Source of the DNA: Bacillus halotolerans
GTDB lineage: Bacteria > Bacillota > Bacilli > Bacillales > Bacillaceae
NCBI RefSeq assembly: GCF_001517105.1
Contig: NZ_LPVF01000009.1
Span: 427,742 to 491,741, forward strand
Direction of reading: 5' to 3'
DNA length: 64,000 bases
The notes under the pieces are model-generated. The model did no database searches. It was given only the letters and a program-made list of their open reading frames with translations, and was not told the origin of the DNA. Positions 21,601-30,907 of the stretch are shown one piece after another; position 1 is the first letter of the stretch, and every line of letters starts with the position of its first letter. The translations under genes and the position numbers were made by a program.

Positions 21601-24600
21601 TTACCACTGTTTTAAAACGACGTTTTTTTGACCTAACAGCTCTTTTAAGCGGTATAACACCTGGTGATCCGCATCGATATGGAACGCCTCAGGAAGCTTT
21701 ATCGTCTGTTTTTGCCTTTCATAATAGAGATAAACGCCGGTTTCCCCCTTATGCTCCAGCAAAATGCGCTTGATCTTTGTCAGGATCTCCTGACTGTGCT
21801 GACTGCTTTCTATCTTCATATAAACCGATGGCGCTTTTTCAGCATTCATATTTTCCAGCAATTCCGCTCTGGACATAATAAACTGGACTTTTTCCTGCCT
21901 GATTTCACATTTCCCTGCTGAGAACAATAGAGCGCCCTCTCTTAAAACCGGGGAAAGCTGTCTGAATTGTTCAGGGAACACAACGGCTTCCATTTCGCCG
22001 GTCTCATCACTTAACGTTAAAAACGCCATGTTTTGACCTGTTTTTGTCCGAATCGTTTTGATTTTCGACAGCAGGACACCGAGTGAAACCTGCTTTTTAA
22101 CAGCCTGCTGAGCCTGCTGAATGGATACCGCTCCGCGCGCTGTCAGCTGGTTTCGAAAGGCAGAGAGCGGATGATTTGAAAAATAAATACCGAGCGTTTC
22201 TTTTTCAAATGCAAGAATATCCACAAGCGGAAGCTCCTCGGTTTCCACGTACTTCGGTTTAATGGAAAACGATTCATCTATAAACAATCCCATTTGGTCA
22301 TCGTCCGCGGCGAATAGCTCGGCATGCTCTAACGCAACGTCAATCGATGCAAGCAGCGTAGCCCGGTTTTGATCGAATTCGTCCATTGCACCAGAAAATA
22401 TGAGTGCTTCAAGCGTTTTGCGATTTACGCTTTTTGACGGCACACGAAAGCAGAAATCGAAAAGATCTTCAAATGGTTTCTCTTTTCTTGCTTTATATAT
22501 ATCTTTGACTGCTGAGACGCCTACACTTTTTATCGCACGGAGGCTGTACCTGACAGCTCCGTCTTCAACTGTAAACGGATAGCTGCTTTTGTTCACTGAC
22601 GGAGGAAGGATACGAATCCCGCTCCCCTTCGCTTCGTAAAGATATTGAGCTATTTTATCCTCATTGCCAATGACGCTTGTAAGCAATCCGCACATAAAAT
22701 ATAAAGGATAATGAGCCTTCAAATACGCAAGCTGGCAGCCGATCATGCTGTATGCCACCGCATGGCTTCTGTTGAAGCCATAGTTTGCGAATTTGACGAT
22801 TAAATCGTAGACTTCATTTGCAGTGTCTACAGAATACTCCTTTTTTAAGCACCCTTCAACAAAATGGCTTCGCTCTCGGTCAAGAATATCTTTCTTTTTT
22901 TTGCTGACTGCACGTCTGAGCAGGTCCGCCTCACCTAAAGAAAATCCTGCCATACGCGATGCAATCACCATAATTTGCTCCTGATAAACGATGACGCCAT
23001 ACGTATCTTCCAATATCCCTCTTAAATCTTCGTGAGGATAATGAACCGGCACGCGCCCGTGTTTACGGTCAATAAATAACGGAATATTTTCCATCGGACC
23101 GGGCCGGTACAGTGCGTTTACCGCGACAATATCTTCTAATCCTGAAGGCTTAAGCCTTTTCAAAACGCTTCTCATCCCTGAGGATTCAAGCTGGAAAATC
23201 CCTGTCGTATCCCCTTTTGACAGCAGAGAGAATGTTTTTTCGTCTTGATAGGAAATACTCGAAAGATCTATTTTAATATTTTTTTCTTTTTCAATCATTG
23301 AAGTGATCGACTCGATGAGTGTCAGGTTGCGCAAGCCCAAGAAATCCATTTTCAAAAGGCCCAGATCTTCGAGGTGATCCATCGCGTATTGCGTTAAATA
23401 GATCCCTTCATGTCCTTCCTGAAGCGGGACAACATCAGTTAACGGTTCCTCACTTAAGACAACGCCGGCCGCGTGGGTTGACGTATGTCTCGGAAGACCT
23501 TCTATTTTTCTGGCAATCGTAAATACTTGCTGAAGCAGACTTGACTCACTGAGTCGCTTATTCAGCTCCGACGATTGTTTTCTCGCCTCATCCAAGGTCA
23601 TGCCCGGCCTTGAAGGAATGAGCTTCGCAAGCTGATCCGCTTCCTTCGGGCTTACACCGAATACCCTTCCGACGTCCCGAAGCGCCGCTTTTGCCGCCAG
23701 CGTCCCGAAGGTAATAATCTGCGCGACATGCATTTCGCCGTATTTCTGCTGAACGTATTGAATGACCTCGTCCCTTCTCGTATCCGGAAAGTCGATATCA
23801 ATATCCGGCATACTGATCCGTTCCGGGTTTAAAAACCTCTCAAACAGCAGGTGATGCCTGATCGGATCAACGTCCGTGATATAGAGGACATAAGCCACGA
23901 GCGATCCCGCCGCAGAACCCCTTCCCGGTCCTGTCACAATCCCTTTTTCATGGGCGTGTTTCATAAAATCCCATACGATCAGAAAATAATCGCTGAACTT
24001 CATCCGCTTGATGACATCAAGTTCATATTGAAGACGTCGAATATACTGTTCATCTGGTGTATCGAAGCGGCTGCGAAGCCCTGTCATACAAACATCCGTC
24101 AAATAATCATCCGCGGATGTACCGTCTGGAGTCGGAAATGATGGCAGGCGGGTCTGTCCCAGACTGACGTCAACCCGGCATTGTTCTGCAATCTCAACAG
24201 ATGCTTGCAATGCCTCACGATGCTCTTGGTATATAACACGCATTTCATCAATGGATTTCAAGTCGAGATCCGGCATCTCTTCGTTTGATGCCTCAGTGAG
24301 TTTTTCACCTGACTTTATCGCTTTCAAACAGCGATAGGCAGCCTGATCTTCTTTCCTTATATAATGAACATCGCCTGTCGCCGTGACCGGAATTCCCGTT
24401 TCTTCAGACAGCCGGAGGATTTGCTCAGATAAGAATTTATTTTCTTTAAACGGCTGAAAGGATAAATAAAAAGCACCTTTTCCGAATATAGACTGAAAAT
24501 GAAGTGCGGCTTGAGCGGCCTGGTCAAACAGCCCTCCTTCAAGCAGCATTTCAATATAGCCCTTCTCGCCGGGAGTGATCGCAATAATGCCTTCGCGATA

Positions 24601-24948
24601 GCTGTTAAGCCATTTTGGCTTCAGGCCGTTTTTTGATTTCGATTGCAGGACGCTGCTGATTTTCAGCAGGTTTTGATAGCCTGTATTTGATTTTGCCAGC
24701 AGGACGAGCGGGTAGGCTTCGAGCTCGTCATCATCTGTGAAAACAGAAGCCGTCAAGCCGATAATCGGGTTGATCCCCCTCGCCTTGCATGCTTTATAAA
24801 ATTGAATAGCTCCGTACATGACATGATCATCTGTCAGCGCCAAAGACGCATATCCGAGCCTGTCAGCTTCACTGACGAGCTCTTCCACAGCCGCGGCGCT
24901 GTTTAGCAGGCTGTACCCGCTATGCACTTGCAGGTGAACAAAAGACAT
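21601..24948 (-). CDS. dnaE: DNA polymerase III alpha subunit DnaE
   Basis: DnaE is the second replicative polymerase of low-GC Gram-positives; it extends primers on the lagging strand before handing over to PolC. The 1115-residue protein has an N-terminal PHP domain (VHSGYSLLNSAAAVEEL), the polymerase core with the catalytic acidic motif PDIDIDFPD and GPGRGSAAGSLVAY, a helix-hairpin-helix region (FANYGFNRSHAVAYS) and a C-terminal OB fold (~950-1030). The frame opens 23 codons earlier, but the ATG at 24948 behind AGAGGTGAT matches the known start MSFVHLQVHSG. Confidence 0.96.
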   Translation of the reverse strand: MSFVHLQVHSGYSLLNSAAAVEELVSEADRLGYASLALTDDHVMYGAIQFYKACKARGINPIIGLTASVFTDDDELEAYPLVLLAKSNTGYQNLLKISSVLQSKSKNGLKPKWLNSYREGIIAITPGEKGYIEMLLEGGLFDQAAQAALHFQSIFGKGAFYLSFQPFKENKFLSEQILRLSEETGIPVTATGDVHYIRKEDQAAYRCLKAIKSGEKLTEASNEEMPDLDLKSIDEMRVIYQEHREALQASVEIAEQCRVDVSLGQTRLPSFPTPDGTSADDYLTDVCMTGLRSRFDTPDEQYIRRLQYELDVIKRMKFSDYFLIVWDFMKHAHEKGIVTGPGRGSAAGSLVAYVLYITDVDPIRHHLLFERFLNPERISMPDIDIDFPDTRRDEVIQYVQQKYGEMHVAQIITFGTLAAKAALRDVGRVFGVSPKEADQLAKLIPSRPGMTLDEARKQSSELNKRLSESSLLQQVFTIARKIEGLPRHTSTHAAGVVLSEEPLTDVVPLQEGHEGIYLTQYAMDHLEDLGLLKMDFLGLRNLTLIESITSMIEKEKNIKIDLSSISYQDEKTFSLLSKGDTTGIFQLESSGMRSVLKRLKPSGLEDIVAVNALYRPGPMENIPLFIDRKHGRVPVHYPHEDLRGILEDTYGVIVYQEQIMVIASRMAGFSLGEADLLRRAVSKKKKDILDRERSHFVEGCLKKEYSVDTANEVYDLIVKFANYGFNRSHAVAYSMIGCQLAYLKAHYPLYFMCGLLTSVIGNEDKIAQYLYEAKGSGIRILPPSVNKSSYPFTVEDGAVRYSLRAIKSVGVSAVKDIYKARKEKPFEDLFDFCFRVPSKSVNRKTLEALIFSGAMDEFDQNRATLLASIDVALEHAELFAADDDQMGLFIDESFSIKPKYVETEELPLVDILAFEKETLGIYFSNHPLSAFRNQLTARGAVSIQQAQQAVKKQVSLGVLLSKIKTIRTKTGQNMAFLTLSDETGEMEAVVFPEQFRQLSPVLREGALLFSAGKCEIRQEKVQFIMSRAELLENMNAEKAPSVYMKIESSQHSQEILTKIKRILLEHKGETGVYLYYERQKQTIKLPEAFHIDADHQVLYRLKELLGQKNVVLKQW

Positions 24949-25088
24949 GCTATCACCTCTTTCTCCATTACGATCCATTTCTTTCTTCATTATAAGTCGG
25001 GTTTTCAAAAGAAACAAATGTTCTTTTTCGAGTCGTCATCATACTTGTCCCGAATGCTCAATATGATATAAAAGGTGAGGTGATCAAG

Positions 25089-25430
25089 ATGGATCAGGAA
25101 GCTGGTTTTATGGTAAATTTTATCAACAGTTATTTTATTGCATTAGGGGTGCTGATTGGAGGCGCACTCATCGGAGGCCTTGGAGCATATTTGGCAGGCG
25201 AAGCCCCGCTTACGGTCATTACAAAGCTTGCGAACAGATTAAAAATATGGGCGCTGGTCGCCGCTATCGGCGGTACATTCGATGCGGTATACAGCTTTGA
25301 ACGGGGTATTCTTGAAGGCAATACGAGAGATTTATTCAAGCAGATTCTTCTCATTATCTCGGCCATGGGCGGTGCGCAAAGCGGCTGGCTTATTATTTCA
25401 TGGCTGACGCAGGAGCATATTTCTTCATGA
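25089..25430 (+). CDS. ytrH: Sporulation membrane protein YtrH
   Basis: A 113-residue integral membrane protein with about three helices (GVLIGGALIGGLGAYLAGE). YtrH and YtrI are sigma-E-controlled proteins needed for efficient sporulation in B. subtilis. The longer frame begins with GTG at 25080, but that codon is part of the ribosome site GAGGTGAT, so ATG 25089 was chosen. It overlaps ytrI by four bases (ATGA). Confidence 0.9.
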   Translation: MDQEAGFMVNFINSYFIALGVLIGGALIGGLGAYLAGEAPLTVITKLANRLKIWALVAAIGGTFDAVYSFERGILEGNTRDLFKQILLIISAMGGAQSGWLIISWLTQEHISS

Positions 25431-25930
25431 GAGTGCCGCAGCATTACAAGAAACCGGGATGGCAGCGTTTTTTTGCTGGTATGATGTGCGGAGCCGTGAT
25501 CAGCTGGTTTTTTTTCCTGTTTACATACGGAACATTCCAGGAGGAGCAGGTTTCCCTCATCGAAAAACAAAAAGAGCACGTCAAAGACTTGAACGACCAA
25601 ATTTCCATCTATCAGGAAGACCTCCACAAATTAAATGAAGACAATAAAAGAAAACTGCTTATTCAAAGCGTCGATGTCAAATTGCTGAATGGAGAAAAAT
25701 ATAAAATTTCGCAGCCTGATAAAACAAAATTCGAGGAGCATGTGAAGGATGATATTTCAGAGGTCATTACAAAGGATATAGAAAGCGTCTATAAAACGAA
25801 GGAGCTTTTAAAACGGACAATTGAAAATAAAGTCTATACGATCAATGAAAAAAAATATGAGGCAGCCGTCAAGGAATTAATTATTTACACAAGGCTTTCG
25901 GTAGAAATCGAAATATCATTCGCGACGTAA
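25427..25930 (+). CDS. ytrI: Sporulation membrane protein YtrI
   Basis: A 167-residue protein with one N-terminal membrane helix (GMMCGAVISWFFFLFTYG) and a long extracytoplasmic part, partly coiled coil (residues ~45-75). The ATG overlaps the TGA of ytrH, so the two are translationally coupled and likely act together in spore development. The frame extends upstream into ytrH but without a fitting start. Confidence 0.9.
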   Translation: MRVPQHYKKPGWQRFFAGMMCGAVISWFFFLFTYGTFQEEQVSLIEKQKEHVKDLNDQISIYQEDLHKLNEDNKRKLLIQSVDVKLLNGEKYKISQPDKTKFEEHVKDDISEVITKDIESVYKTKELLKRTIENKVYTINEKKYEAAVKELIIYTRLSVEIEISFAT

Positions 25931-26030
25931 ATATGGAATTTTTTTAAATTTTTCAAACTCCTGTCGCTTTTTCCCATTCTTTTTTATAAACTATAAATGA
26001 GGCTTAATAGCGAAAGGAGGAGGAAGGGAA

Positions 26031-26222
26031 ATGGAGGTTTACAGTGACCGTCAATTAGCAAAAGATCAAGCAGCCCGACTCAGACAAGGTTTTTCTGCAT
26101 ATGCCGAAACAAACTCACTCGCTTCCCTCATCAAAAAAGAACTTCAATCTCACAATCTCCAAGTCTACGAGGACCTTACTGAGTTCGGCTGCTGGTTCAT
26201 CCCCGTCACAGATGAACACTAA
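26031..26222 (+). CDS. ytzJ: Small protein, YtzJ-like
   Basis: A 63-residue soluble protein with a predicted helical N-terminal half and a C-terminal LTEFGCWFIPV segment. The ribosome site GGAGGAGGAAGGG is very strong, which argues for real translation. Function is unknown. The name follows its place between ytrI and nrnA in B. subtilis. Confidence 0.75.
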   Translation: MEVYSDRQLAKDQAARLRQGFSAYAETNSLASLIKKELQSHNLQVYEDLTEFGCWFIPVTDEH

Positions 26223-26239
26223 GAGAGAGGGTCTCCCCT

Positions 26240-27181
26240 CTACTCGTGTTCTTTACATAACGTCTCCAGATCAGCTAAAATCTGTTCCGCTTTATCCCAG
26301 CTGTAAATGGAGGCGCCTGAAGCCAGAGGATGCCCTCCGCCGTTATATTTCCGGGCGAGTCCGTTAATAACAGGCCCCTTTGAACGGAATCTGACTCTGA
26401 TTTGATCGTCTTCTTCTATGAAAAACACCCATGCACGAATACCTGAGATATTTCCAAGCGTCCCGACAAGCTGCGACGCTTCAGAAGCCGTTGTGCCGAA
26501 CCTTTCAAGAGTATCCTTTTTGATGAAAACAGAAGCAGCGCCATTTTCAGACAAAGACACATTTTGAAAGATATAGCCGTTAAGCTTCACCACATTCAGT
26601 TTTGTTTCATACAATTGATTAAACAGCTCTGAAGAAGAGAACGGATACTTAATAAGCTCGCCTGCATATTTTAATGTTTTTTCCGTTGTATTCGGAAATA
26701 AGAAGCGTCCGGTATCACTGACAATGCCGGCATAGATCAGCTTTGCGGCTTTTGTATTCAGCTTCCAGCCGTGCTCTTTCCCTTCTAAATACAGCTCGTA
26801 AATCATTTCACTTACTGAGCTTGCATTCGTATCGACCCACAGAAGATCGCCGTAAGGATCTTCGTTCGGATGGTGGTCGATTTTCATTAGTTTGGCGCCT
26901 GATAAATAACGCTGATCGTCGATTCTTTCCTGATTTGCCGTATCGCAGACGATCACAAGGGCGCCTTTATATGTTTCATCGTCCACCTCATCGAGGGTAT
27001 ATAAGAAAGAAAGGGACGGTTCTGGTGTGCCGACCGCAAAAATATTTTTTTCAGGATACGTTTCACGCAGGATTTCCGTAAGTCCGCACTGAGATCCGTA
27101 GGCATCCGGGTCAGGGCGCACATGTCTATGTAAGATAATCGTGTCATATAATGATATGGTTCTGATCAATTCTGTTTTCAT
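26240..27181 (-). CDS. nrnA: NanoRNase and pAp phosphatase NrnA
   Basis: NrnA (YtqI) degrades 2-5 nt RNAs to mononucleotides and dephosphorylates 3'-phosphoadenosine 5'-phosphate. The 313-residue DHH/DHHA1 protein has the metal motifs HVRPDPDAYGS, CDTANQ and DHHPNED, and the substrate-binding GGGHPLASGAS near the C-terminus. The frame opens 25 codons upstream; ATG 27181 follows AAGGAG by five bases and matches the known start MKTELIRTISL. Confidence 0.95.
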   Translation of the reverse strand: MKTELIRTISLYDTIILHRHVRPDPDAYGSQCGLTEILRETYPEKNIFAVGTPEPSLSFLYTLDEVDDETYKGALVIVCDTANQERIDDQRYLSGAKLMKIDHHPNEDPYGDLLWVDTNASSVSEMIYELYLEGKEHGWKLNTKAAKLIYAGIVSDTGRFLFPNTTEKTLKYAGELIKYPFSSSELFNQLYETKLNVVKLNGYIFQNVSLSENGAASVFIKKDTLERFGTTASEASQLVGTLGNISGIRAWVFFIEEDDQIRVRFRSKGPVINGLARKYNGGGHPLASGASIYSWDKAEQILADLETLCKEHE

Positions 27182-27310
27182 TTGATACTCCTTTATTGTT
27201 TTTTTCATTAAATCACATTCTCTGCCGACGGAAAAGAAAAATAACGTCAAAACCAAGCCCGTTTTTGTATAGAATGGGTTTGTAAACTTTTACGATGGAG
27301 GATTTCATTT

Positions 27311-27613
27311 ATGCTGGTTCTTGTTTTTTTGATTGGGCTTTCAGCCTGCTTTTATGTGTACTATAAAGTAAAAGGCGTACGGGCAAAGCAATCTTTGGAA
27401 AAAGAAATCTTTTCAGCAAAATCTAGCATGGCATTAGGATCGCTGGTGCTGTTTTACGGACTCAATCAAATGATATTATTCCATTCAGTATTAACGCTAG
27501 TAATCGGCGGCATCTTTATCGTCATCGGAGCCGGAAGCGCATGGGCAGGTTATAAAGCCTACAGCCATTACAATCCCCTTCACGCCAAAGAAGCTGAAAG
27601 AGACCACGCGTAA
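27311..27613 (+). CDS. ytpI: Membrane protein YtpI
   Basis: A 100-residue protein with three hydrophobic segments (residues ~1-18, ~37-55, ~58-78) and a charged C-terminus. It belongs to the Bacillus-restricted YtpI family with no known function. ATGGAGG precedes the start. It is convergent with ytoI, 19 bp apart. Confidence 0.88.
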   Translation: MLVLVFLIGLSACFYVYYKVKGVRAKQSLEKEIFSAKSSMALGSLVLFYGLNQMILFHSVLTLVIGGIFIVIGAGSAWAGYKAYSHYNPLHAKEAERDHA

Positions 27614-27632
27614 GGGGCGCCTGAGACGTCCC

Positions 27633-28952
27633 TTAGCTTCTTTCCATCAGCTGAACCATCAGCATTGCTTTAGACACGATATGGCCTTGGCTGTGCACTT
27701 CTACTTCCATTTTTCCGAACTTTCTTCCAGCCTCTAAAATGCGCGGCTTGACTTCGATGACCGACTCCATCTGCACAGGCTTCAAAAAGAAAATGGTGAT
27801 GCTTTCTATCACTAGTTCGCCGCGTTTTTTCGAGCGCAAAAACCGATTGGCCGCTTGCGTCAAAATGGTCGTAAACACGCCATAAGAAATCGTCCCCAGC
27901 TGATTTGTCATTTGCGGTGTTACTTCATACTGATAAACCGTCTGATCCTGTTTATCCTCATCCTCATCTTTAAATCCTCTTGAGACGATATCATCAAGCT
28001 TTTCCCCGACTTGAGGCTGCTTTTGAATCATTTGAAGAGCTTTCAGCACGTCTTGGCGGCTGATCATGCCAATGAGCTTTTGGTGTCCGTCAGTGACGGG
28101 AAGCACTTCGATCCCTTCCCATACCATCATTTGCGCCGCTGAGGCGACAGACGTTTTCCCAATAACCGTAACCGGATTTTTTGTCATGACTTTTTCAATG
28201 GGTGCATTCCGGTCGTGACCTGCGATATCTTTCGAGGTCAAGATCCCGTGGATTTTCATTTGTTCGTCGACAACCGGGAAACGCCCATGGCCCGTTTCAA
28301 AATTTTTCTCGTACCATTTTTCAAGTTTATCCTTGGGTGAAAGATATATCGTACGGTCAGCGGGCGTTAAAATGTCCTCCACCAGAACGATTTCTTTTTT
28401 GATCAGCTGGTCATAAATCGCCCGGTTAATCATAGCGGCGACTGTAAAGGTGTCATAGCTCGTGGATAAAATCGGCAGCTCAAGCTCGTCTGCCAGCTGC
28501 ACGATGCTGTCATCTGTGTTAAATCCTCCCGTTACAAGTACAGCGGCGCCTGCCTCAAGCGCCTGTCTGTGTGCATTGATTCGATTTCCGACAATCAAAA
28601 GATTCCCGGCTGCCGTGTACCGCATCATCGCATCCAGCTCCATTGCACCTATGACAAATTTATTTAATGTCTTATGGAGTCCGGCCCGGCCTCCGAGCAC
28701 TTGTCCGTCTATGACGTTTACAACCTCTGCATAGGTAAGTTTTTCGATATTTTCTTTTTTCTTTTGTTCAATTCTGATTGTTCCGACACGTTCAATCGTG
28801 CTGACAAAGCCTTTATTCTCTGCTTCCTTGATTGCTCTGTACGCCGTGCCTTCACTTACTTTCATTTCCTTTGCGATTCTCCGCACAGAAATTTTTTCAC
28901 CGACAGGCAGCGAATCAATATATGTTAAAATTTGTTCATGCTTAGTTGCCAA
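27633..28952 (-). CDS. ytoI: CBS/DRTGG/hotdog regulator-like protein YtoI
   Basis: A 439-residue multidomain protein: an N-terminal winged helix (ISVRRIAKEMKVSEGTAYRAIKEAENKGFV is split here as residues ~20-50), a DRTGG domain (~75-180), a pair of CBS domains (~195-310) and a C-terminal hotdog fold (~330-435). The mix suggests a ligand-sensing regulator, perhaps of acyl-CoA or adenine nucleotides; its target is unknown. The frame extends upstream, but TTG at 28952 behind AGAGGTG gives the known N-terminus (M)ATKHEQILTYI. Confidence 0.9.
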   Translation of the reverse strand: MATKHEQILTYIDSLPVGEKISVRRIAKEMKVSEGTAYRAIKEAENKGFVSTIERVGTIRIEQKKKENIEKLTYAEVVNVIDGQVLGGRAGLHKTLNKFVIGAMELDAMMRYTAAGNLLIVGNRINAHRQALEAGAAVLVTGGFNTDDSIVQLADELELPILSTSYDTFTVAAMINRAIYDQLIKKEIVLVEDILTPADRTIYLSPKDKLEKWYEKNFETGHGRFPVVDEQMKIHGILTSKDIAGHDRNAPIEKVMTKNPVTVIGKTSVASAAQMMVWEGIEVLPVTDGHQKLIGMISRQDVLKALQMIQKQPQVGEKLDDIVSRGFKDEDEDKQDQTVYQYEVTPQMTNQLGTISYGVFTTILTQAANRFLRSKKRGELVIESITIFFLKPVQMESVIEVKPRILEAGRKFGKMEVEVHSQGHIVSKAMLMVQLMERS

Positions 28953-29035
28953 ACCTTTCACCTCTAAGGGACAGTCTTCTGCTTTTATTATAAGGGCTCG
29001 GATGATTGATTCGCAATGAGGCAGGAAAATAAAAA

Positions 29036-29061
29036 GCATCTCCTGATTTTCAGGAGATGCT
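29036..29061 (-). terminator. Terminator after ytkL
   Basis: A perfect stem of gcatctcctga with tcaggagatgc is followed leftward by TTTTTATTTT. Confidence 0.85.
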
Positions 29062-29069
29062 TTCAGCGT

Positions 29070-29753
29070 TTAAAGCTCAATCGTTTCACCGACGGCCATG
29101 ACTTTTCCGACTCCGCCCGGCAGGCTGTCTGCAAATGCTTCCGGGTCTTGCTCGATGACCGGGAATGTATTGTAATGAACTGGAACGACTTGTTTTGCCC
29201 GCAGCCATTCTGCAGCTAGCTTGGCATCTTCAGGCCCCATCGTAAAGTTGTCACCGATCGGCAGGAAGGCAAGATCAATATGGTTCAGCTCCCCGATCAG
29301 CTTCATGTCAGAGAAAAGAGCCGTATCACCGGCGTGGAAGATTGTTTTGCCTTCGACAGTCAGCAGAATACCGGATGGCATGCCCGTGTAGGTGATCGTT
29401 TTATTTTCTTCGTCAGATATGGCAGATCCATGAAAGGCCTGTGTAAGCTTCACTTTCCCAAAATCAAACTGATGGGAGCCGCCGATGTGCATAGGGTGAA
29501 CATTTAACCCTTTCCATCCCAAATATACAGCCAGCTCATTCGGTGCCACAACCAGCGCGTTATTTTGCTTTGCGATTTGCTCAGTGTCACCCACGTGGTC
29601 ATTGTGGCCGTGAGTCAATAAGATAGCGTCCGCTTTTGCATCCTCCGGCTTCAAGTCGGTTAACGAATTTCCTGTCAAAAACGGGTCAAATAAAATATGG
29701 TGGTCATTCGTTTCTACTGCAACTACAGAATGTCCGTGATACGTTACTTTCAT
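29070..29753 (-). CDS. ytkL: Metal-dependent hydrolase YtkL
   Basis: A 227-residue metallo-beta-lactamase-fold hydrolase of the UPF0173 type. The metal motif [12 protein letters not shown] is at residues ~47-58 and further ligands are in FHAGDTALF and VPVHYNTFP. Substrate is unknown. ATG 29753 follows GAGGTGAAGG; an upstream in-frame ATG lacks a ribosome site. ytkK lies 62 bp upstream on the same strand. Confidence 0.9.
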   Translation of the reverse strand: MKVTYHGHSVVAVETNDHHILFDPFLTGNSLTDLKPEDAKADAILLTHGHNDHVGDTEQIAKQNNALVVAPNELAVYLGWKGLNVHPMHIGGSHQFDFGKVKLTQAFHGSAISDEENKTITYTGMPSGILLTVEGKTIFHAGDTALFSDMKLIGELNHIDLAFLPIGDNFTMGPEDAKLAAEWLRAKQVVPVHYNTFPVIEQDPEAFADSLPGGVGKVMAVGETIEL

Positions 29754-29815
29754 TTCCTTCACCTCGTCACTTTGTTTTTGATGTTTCATTTTCCCTTTTT
29801 AAGATGCTGAAAAAC

Positions 29816-30583
29816 TTATGTGGATTGATTCTTGTTAATCACATTGAGGCCCCCGGTTGCTTCAATTACAGTTCCTGTTACCAGGTCTGAGTTCTCTTCG
29901 CACAAAAAGGCAATGATTCTGGCGATATCTTCACCGGTGCCGGATCTTCCTATCGGCGTTTTTTCTTTGCCGATACGCTGTCTGGCTTCCTCAATTGACG
30001 CTTCCTTCATGTCGCCGACAATGTCGCCCGGGCAAACCATATTAGCGGTTATGCCCGATTCAGCTTCTTCTATCGCGATTGTTTTTGTTAAAGAAGCCAA
30101 TCCCACTTTTGCGGCGCCGAAAGCGGAGCGGTGAAGCCAGCCGGGTGCGTGTGCCGCGCCTTGAAATCCGTACGTGATGATACGCCCAAATTGCTGTTTC
30201 CTCATGACCGGAATAACTGCTTTGAATAAGTGAAAGACGGCGCTTAAATTCCCTTCCAGCATACCGTACCATTCGTCATCGGTATAATCGGCTAACTTTT
30301 TTCGTTCAAATATGTATGGCCCCGCGTTGTTAATCAAAAAGTCGATCCTCCCGAAGCGGTCCAAGGCAGCGTCTGCGATGCGCAACAAATCTTCTTTTTT
30401 AGTGACATCACCTTTTACAAATTGCAGCCGGTCAAGGTAATCAGGACAGGCTTCCTTCAGGCGGTTTACTGCCTCTTCATCCTGCCTGTAATTCACTGTT
30501 ACTGAATACCCCTTTGCAAGCAATGTTTCAGTCACTTTGCGGCCTAATCCCTTCGAACCGGCAGTAATTAAAGCATGTCGCAC
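29816..30583 (-). CDS. ytkK: Short-chain dehydrogenase/reductase YtkK
   Basis: A 255-residue Rossmann-fold oxidoreductase. The cofactor loop AGSKGLG replaces the classical TGxxxGIG; NNAGPYIFE is present, but the active-site region reads WLHRSAFGAAKVG, so the Tyr of the usual YxxxK is replaced by Phe. That raises doubt whether it is a standard active reductase, although the same feature is seen in the 168 protein. GTG at 30583 follows GGGAGG. Confidence 0.88.
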   Translation of the reverse strand: MRHALITAGSKGLGRKVTETLLAKGYSVTVNYRQDEEAVNRLKEACPDYLDRLQFVKGDVTKKEDLLRIADAALDRFGRIDFLINNAGPYIFERKKLADYTDDEWYGMLEGNLSAVFHLFKAVIPVMRKQQFGRIITYGFQGAAHAPGWLHRSAFGAAKVGLASLTKTIAIEEAESGITANMVCPGDIVGDMKEASIEEARQRIGKEKTPIGRSGTGEDIARIIAFLCEENSDLVTGTVIEATGGLNVINKNQST

Positions 30584-30690
30584 ATGAATACCTCCCAAAG
30601 CAACGTTGCCGCTTTTCAATAAAGTGTTTCTTCTTCTACTTTACTATAAAAGGCCGTCAATATCACTTTTTACACTTTGCCATACAAAAA

Positions 30691-30713
30691 AAGCTGCCTA
30701 TAATAGACAGCTT
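30691..30713 (-). terminator. Terminator overlapping the ytzD stop codon
   Basis: Leftward, an eight-pair stem AAGCTGTC/GGCAGCTT is followed by seven T residues. Confidence 0.8.
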
Positions 30714-30843
30714 ATTCCGCAGAAGATGAAGGCTCTTGATCCGGGATATCCACATAACCGCTTTGATATGCTTCGGAAATGAGCCTTGTTGTCTCCTGGC
30801 TTTCTTGTTCATCATAAATATAGCGTTCCGGTTCTTTTTTCAT
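30712..30843 (-). CDS. ytzD: Small acidic protein YtzD
   Basis: A 43-codon frame that reads MKKEPERYIYDEQES and ends in SSSAE, with GGGAGG nine bases before the ATG and a terminator on its stop codon. It is strongly acidic and has no membrane segment. B. subtilis has ytzD at this place downstream of argH. Function unknown. Confidence 0.8.
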   Translation of the reverse strand: MKKEPERYIYDEQESQETTRLISEAYQSGYVDIPDQEPSSSAE

Positions 30844-30907
30844 CCTTCTGCCTCCCATCATTATAGAGGTAGGTTGGCTATAAAGACGGGATTTTATGAA
30901 GGAAATT

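Noticed and set aside
29816-30583. YtkK missing the SDR Tyr as a new pseudo-enzyme finding
   Set aside because: The Phe in place of Tyr is shared with the ortholog in strain 168 as I recall it, so it is a family property and not specific to this strain.
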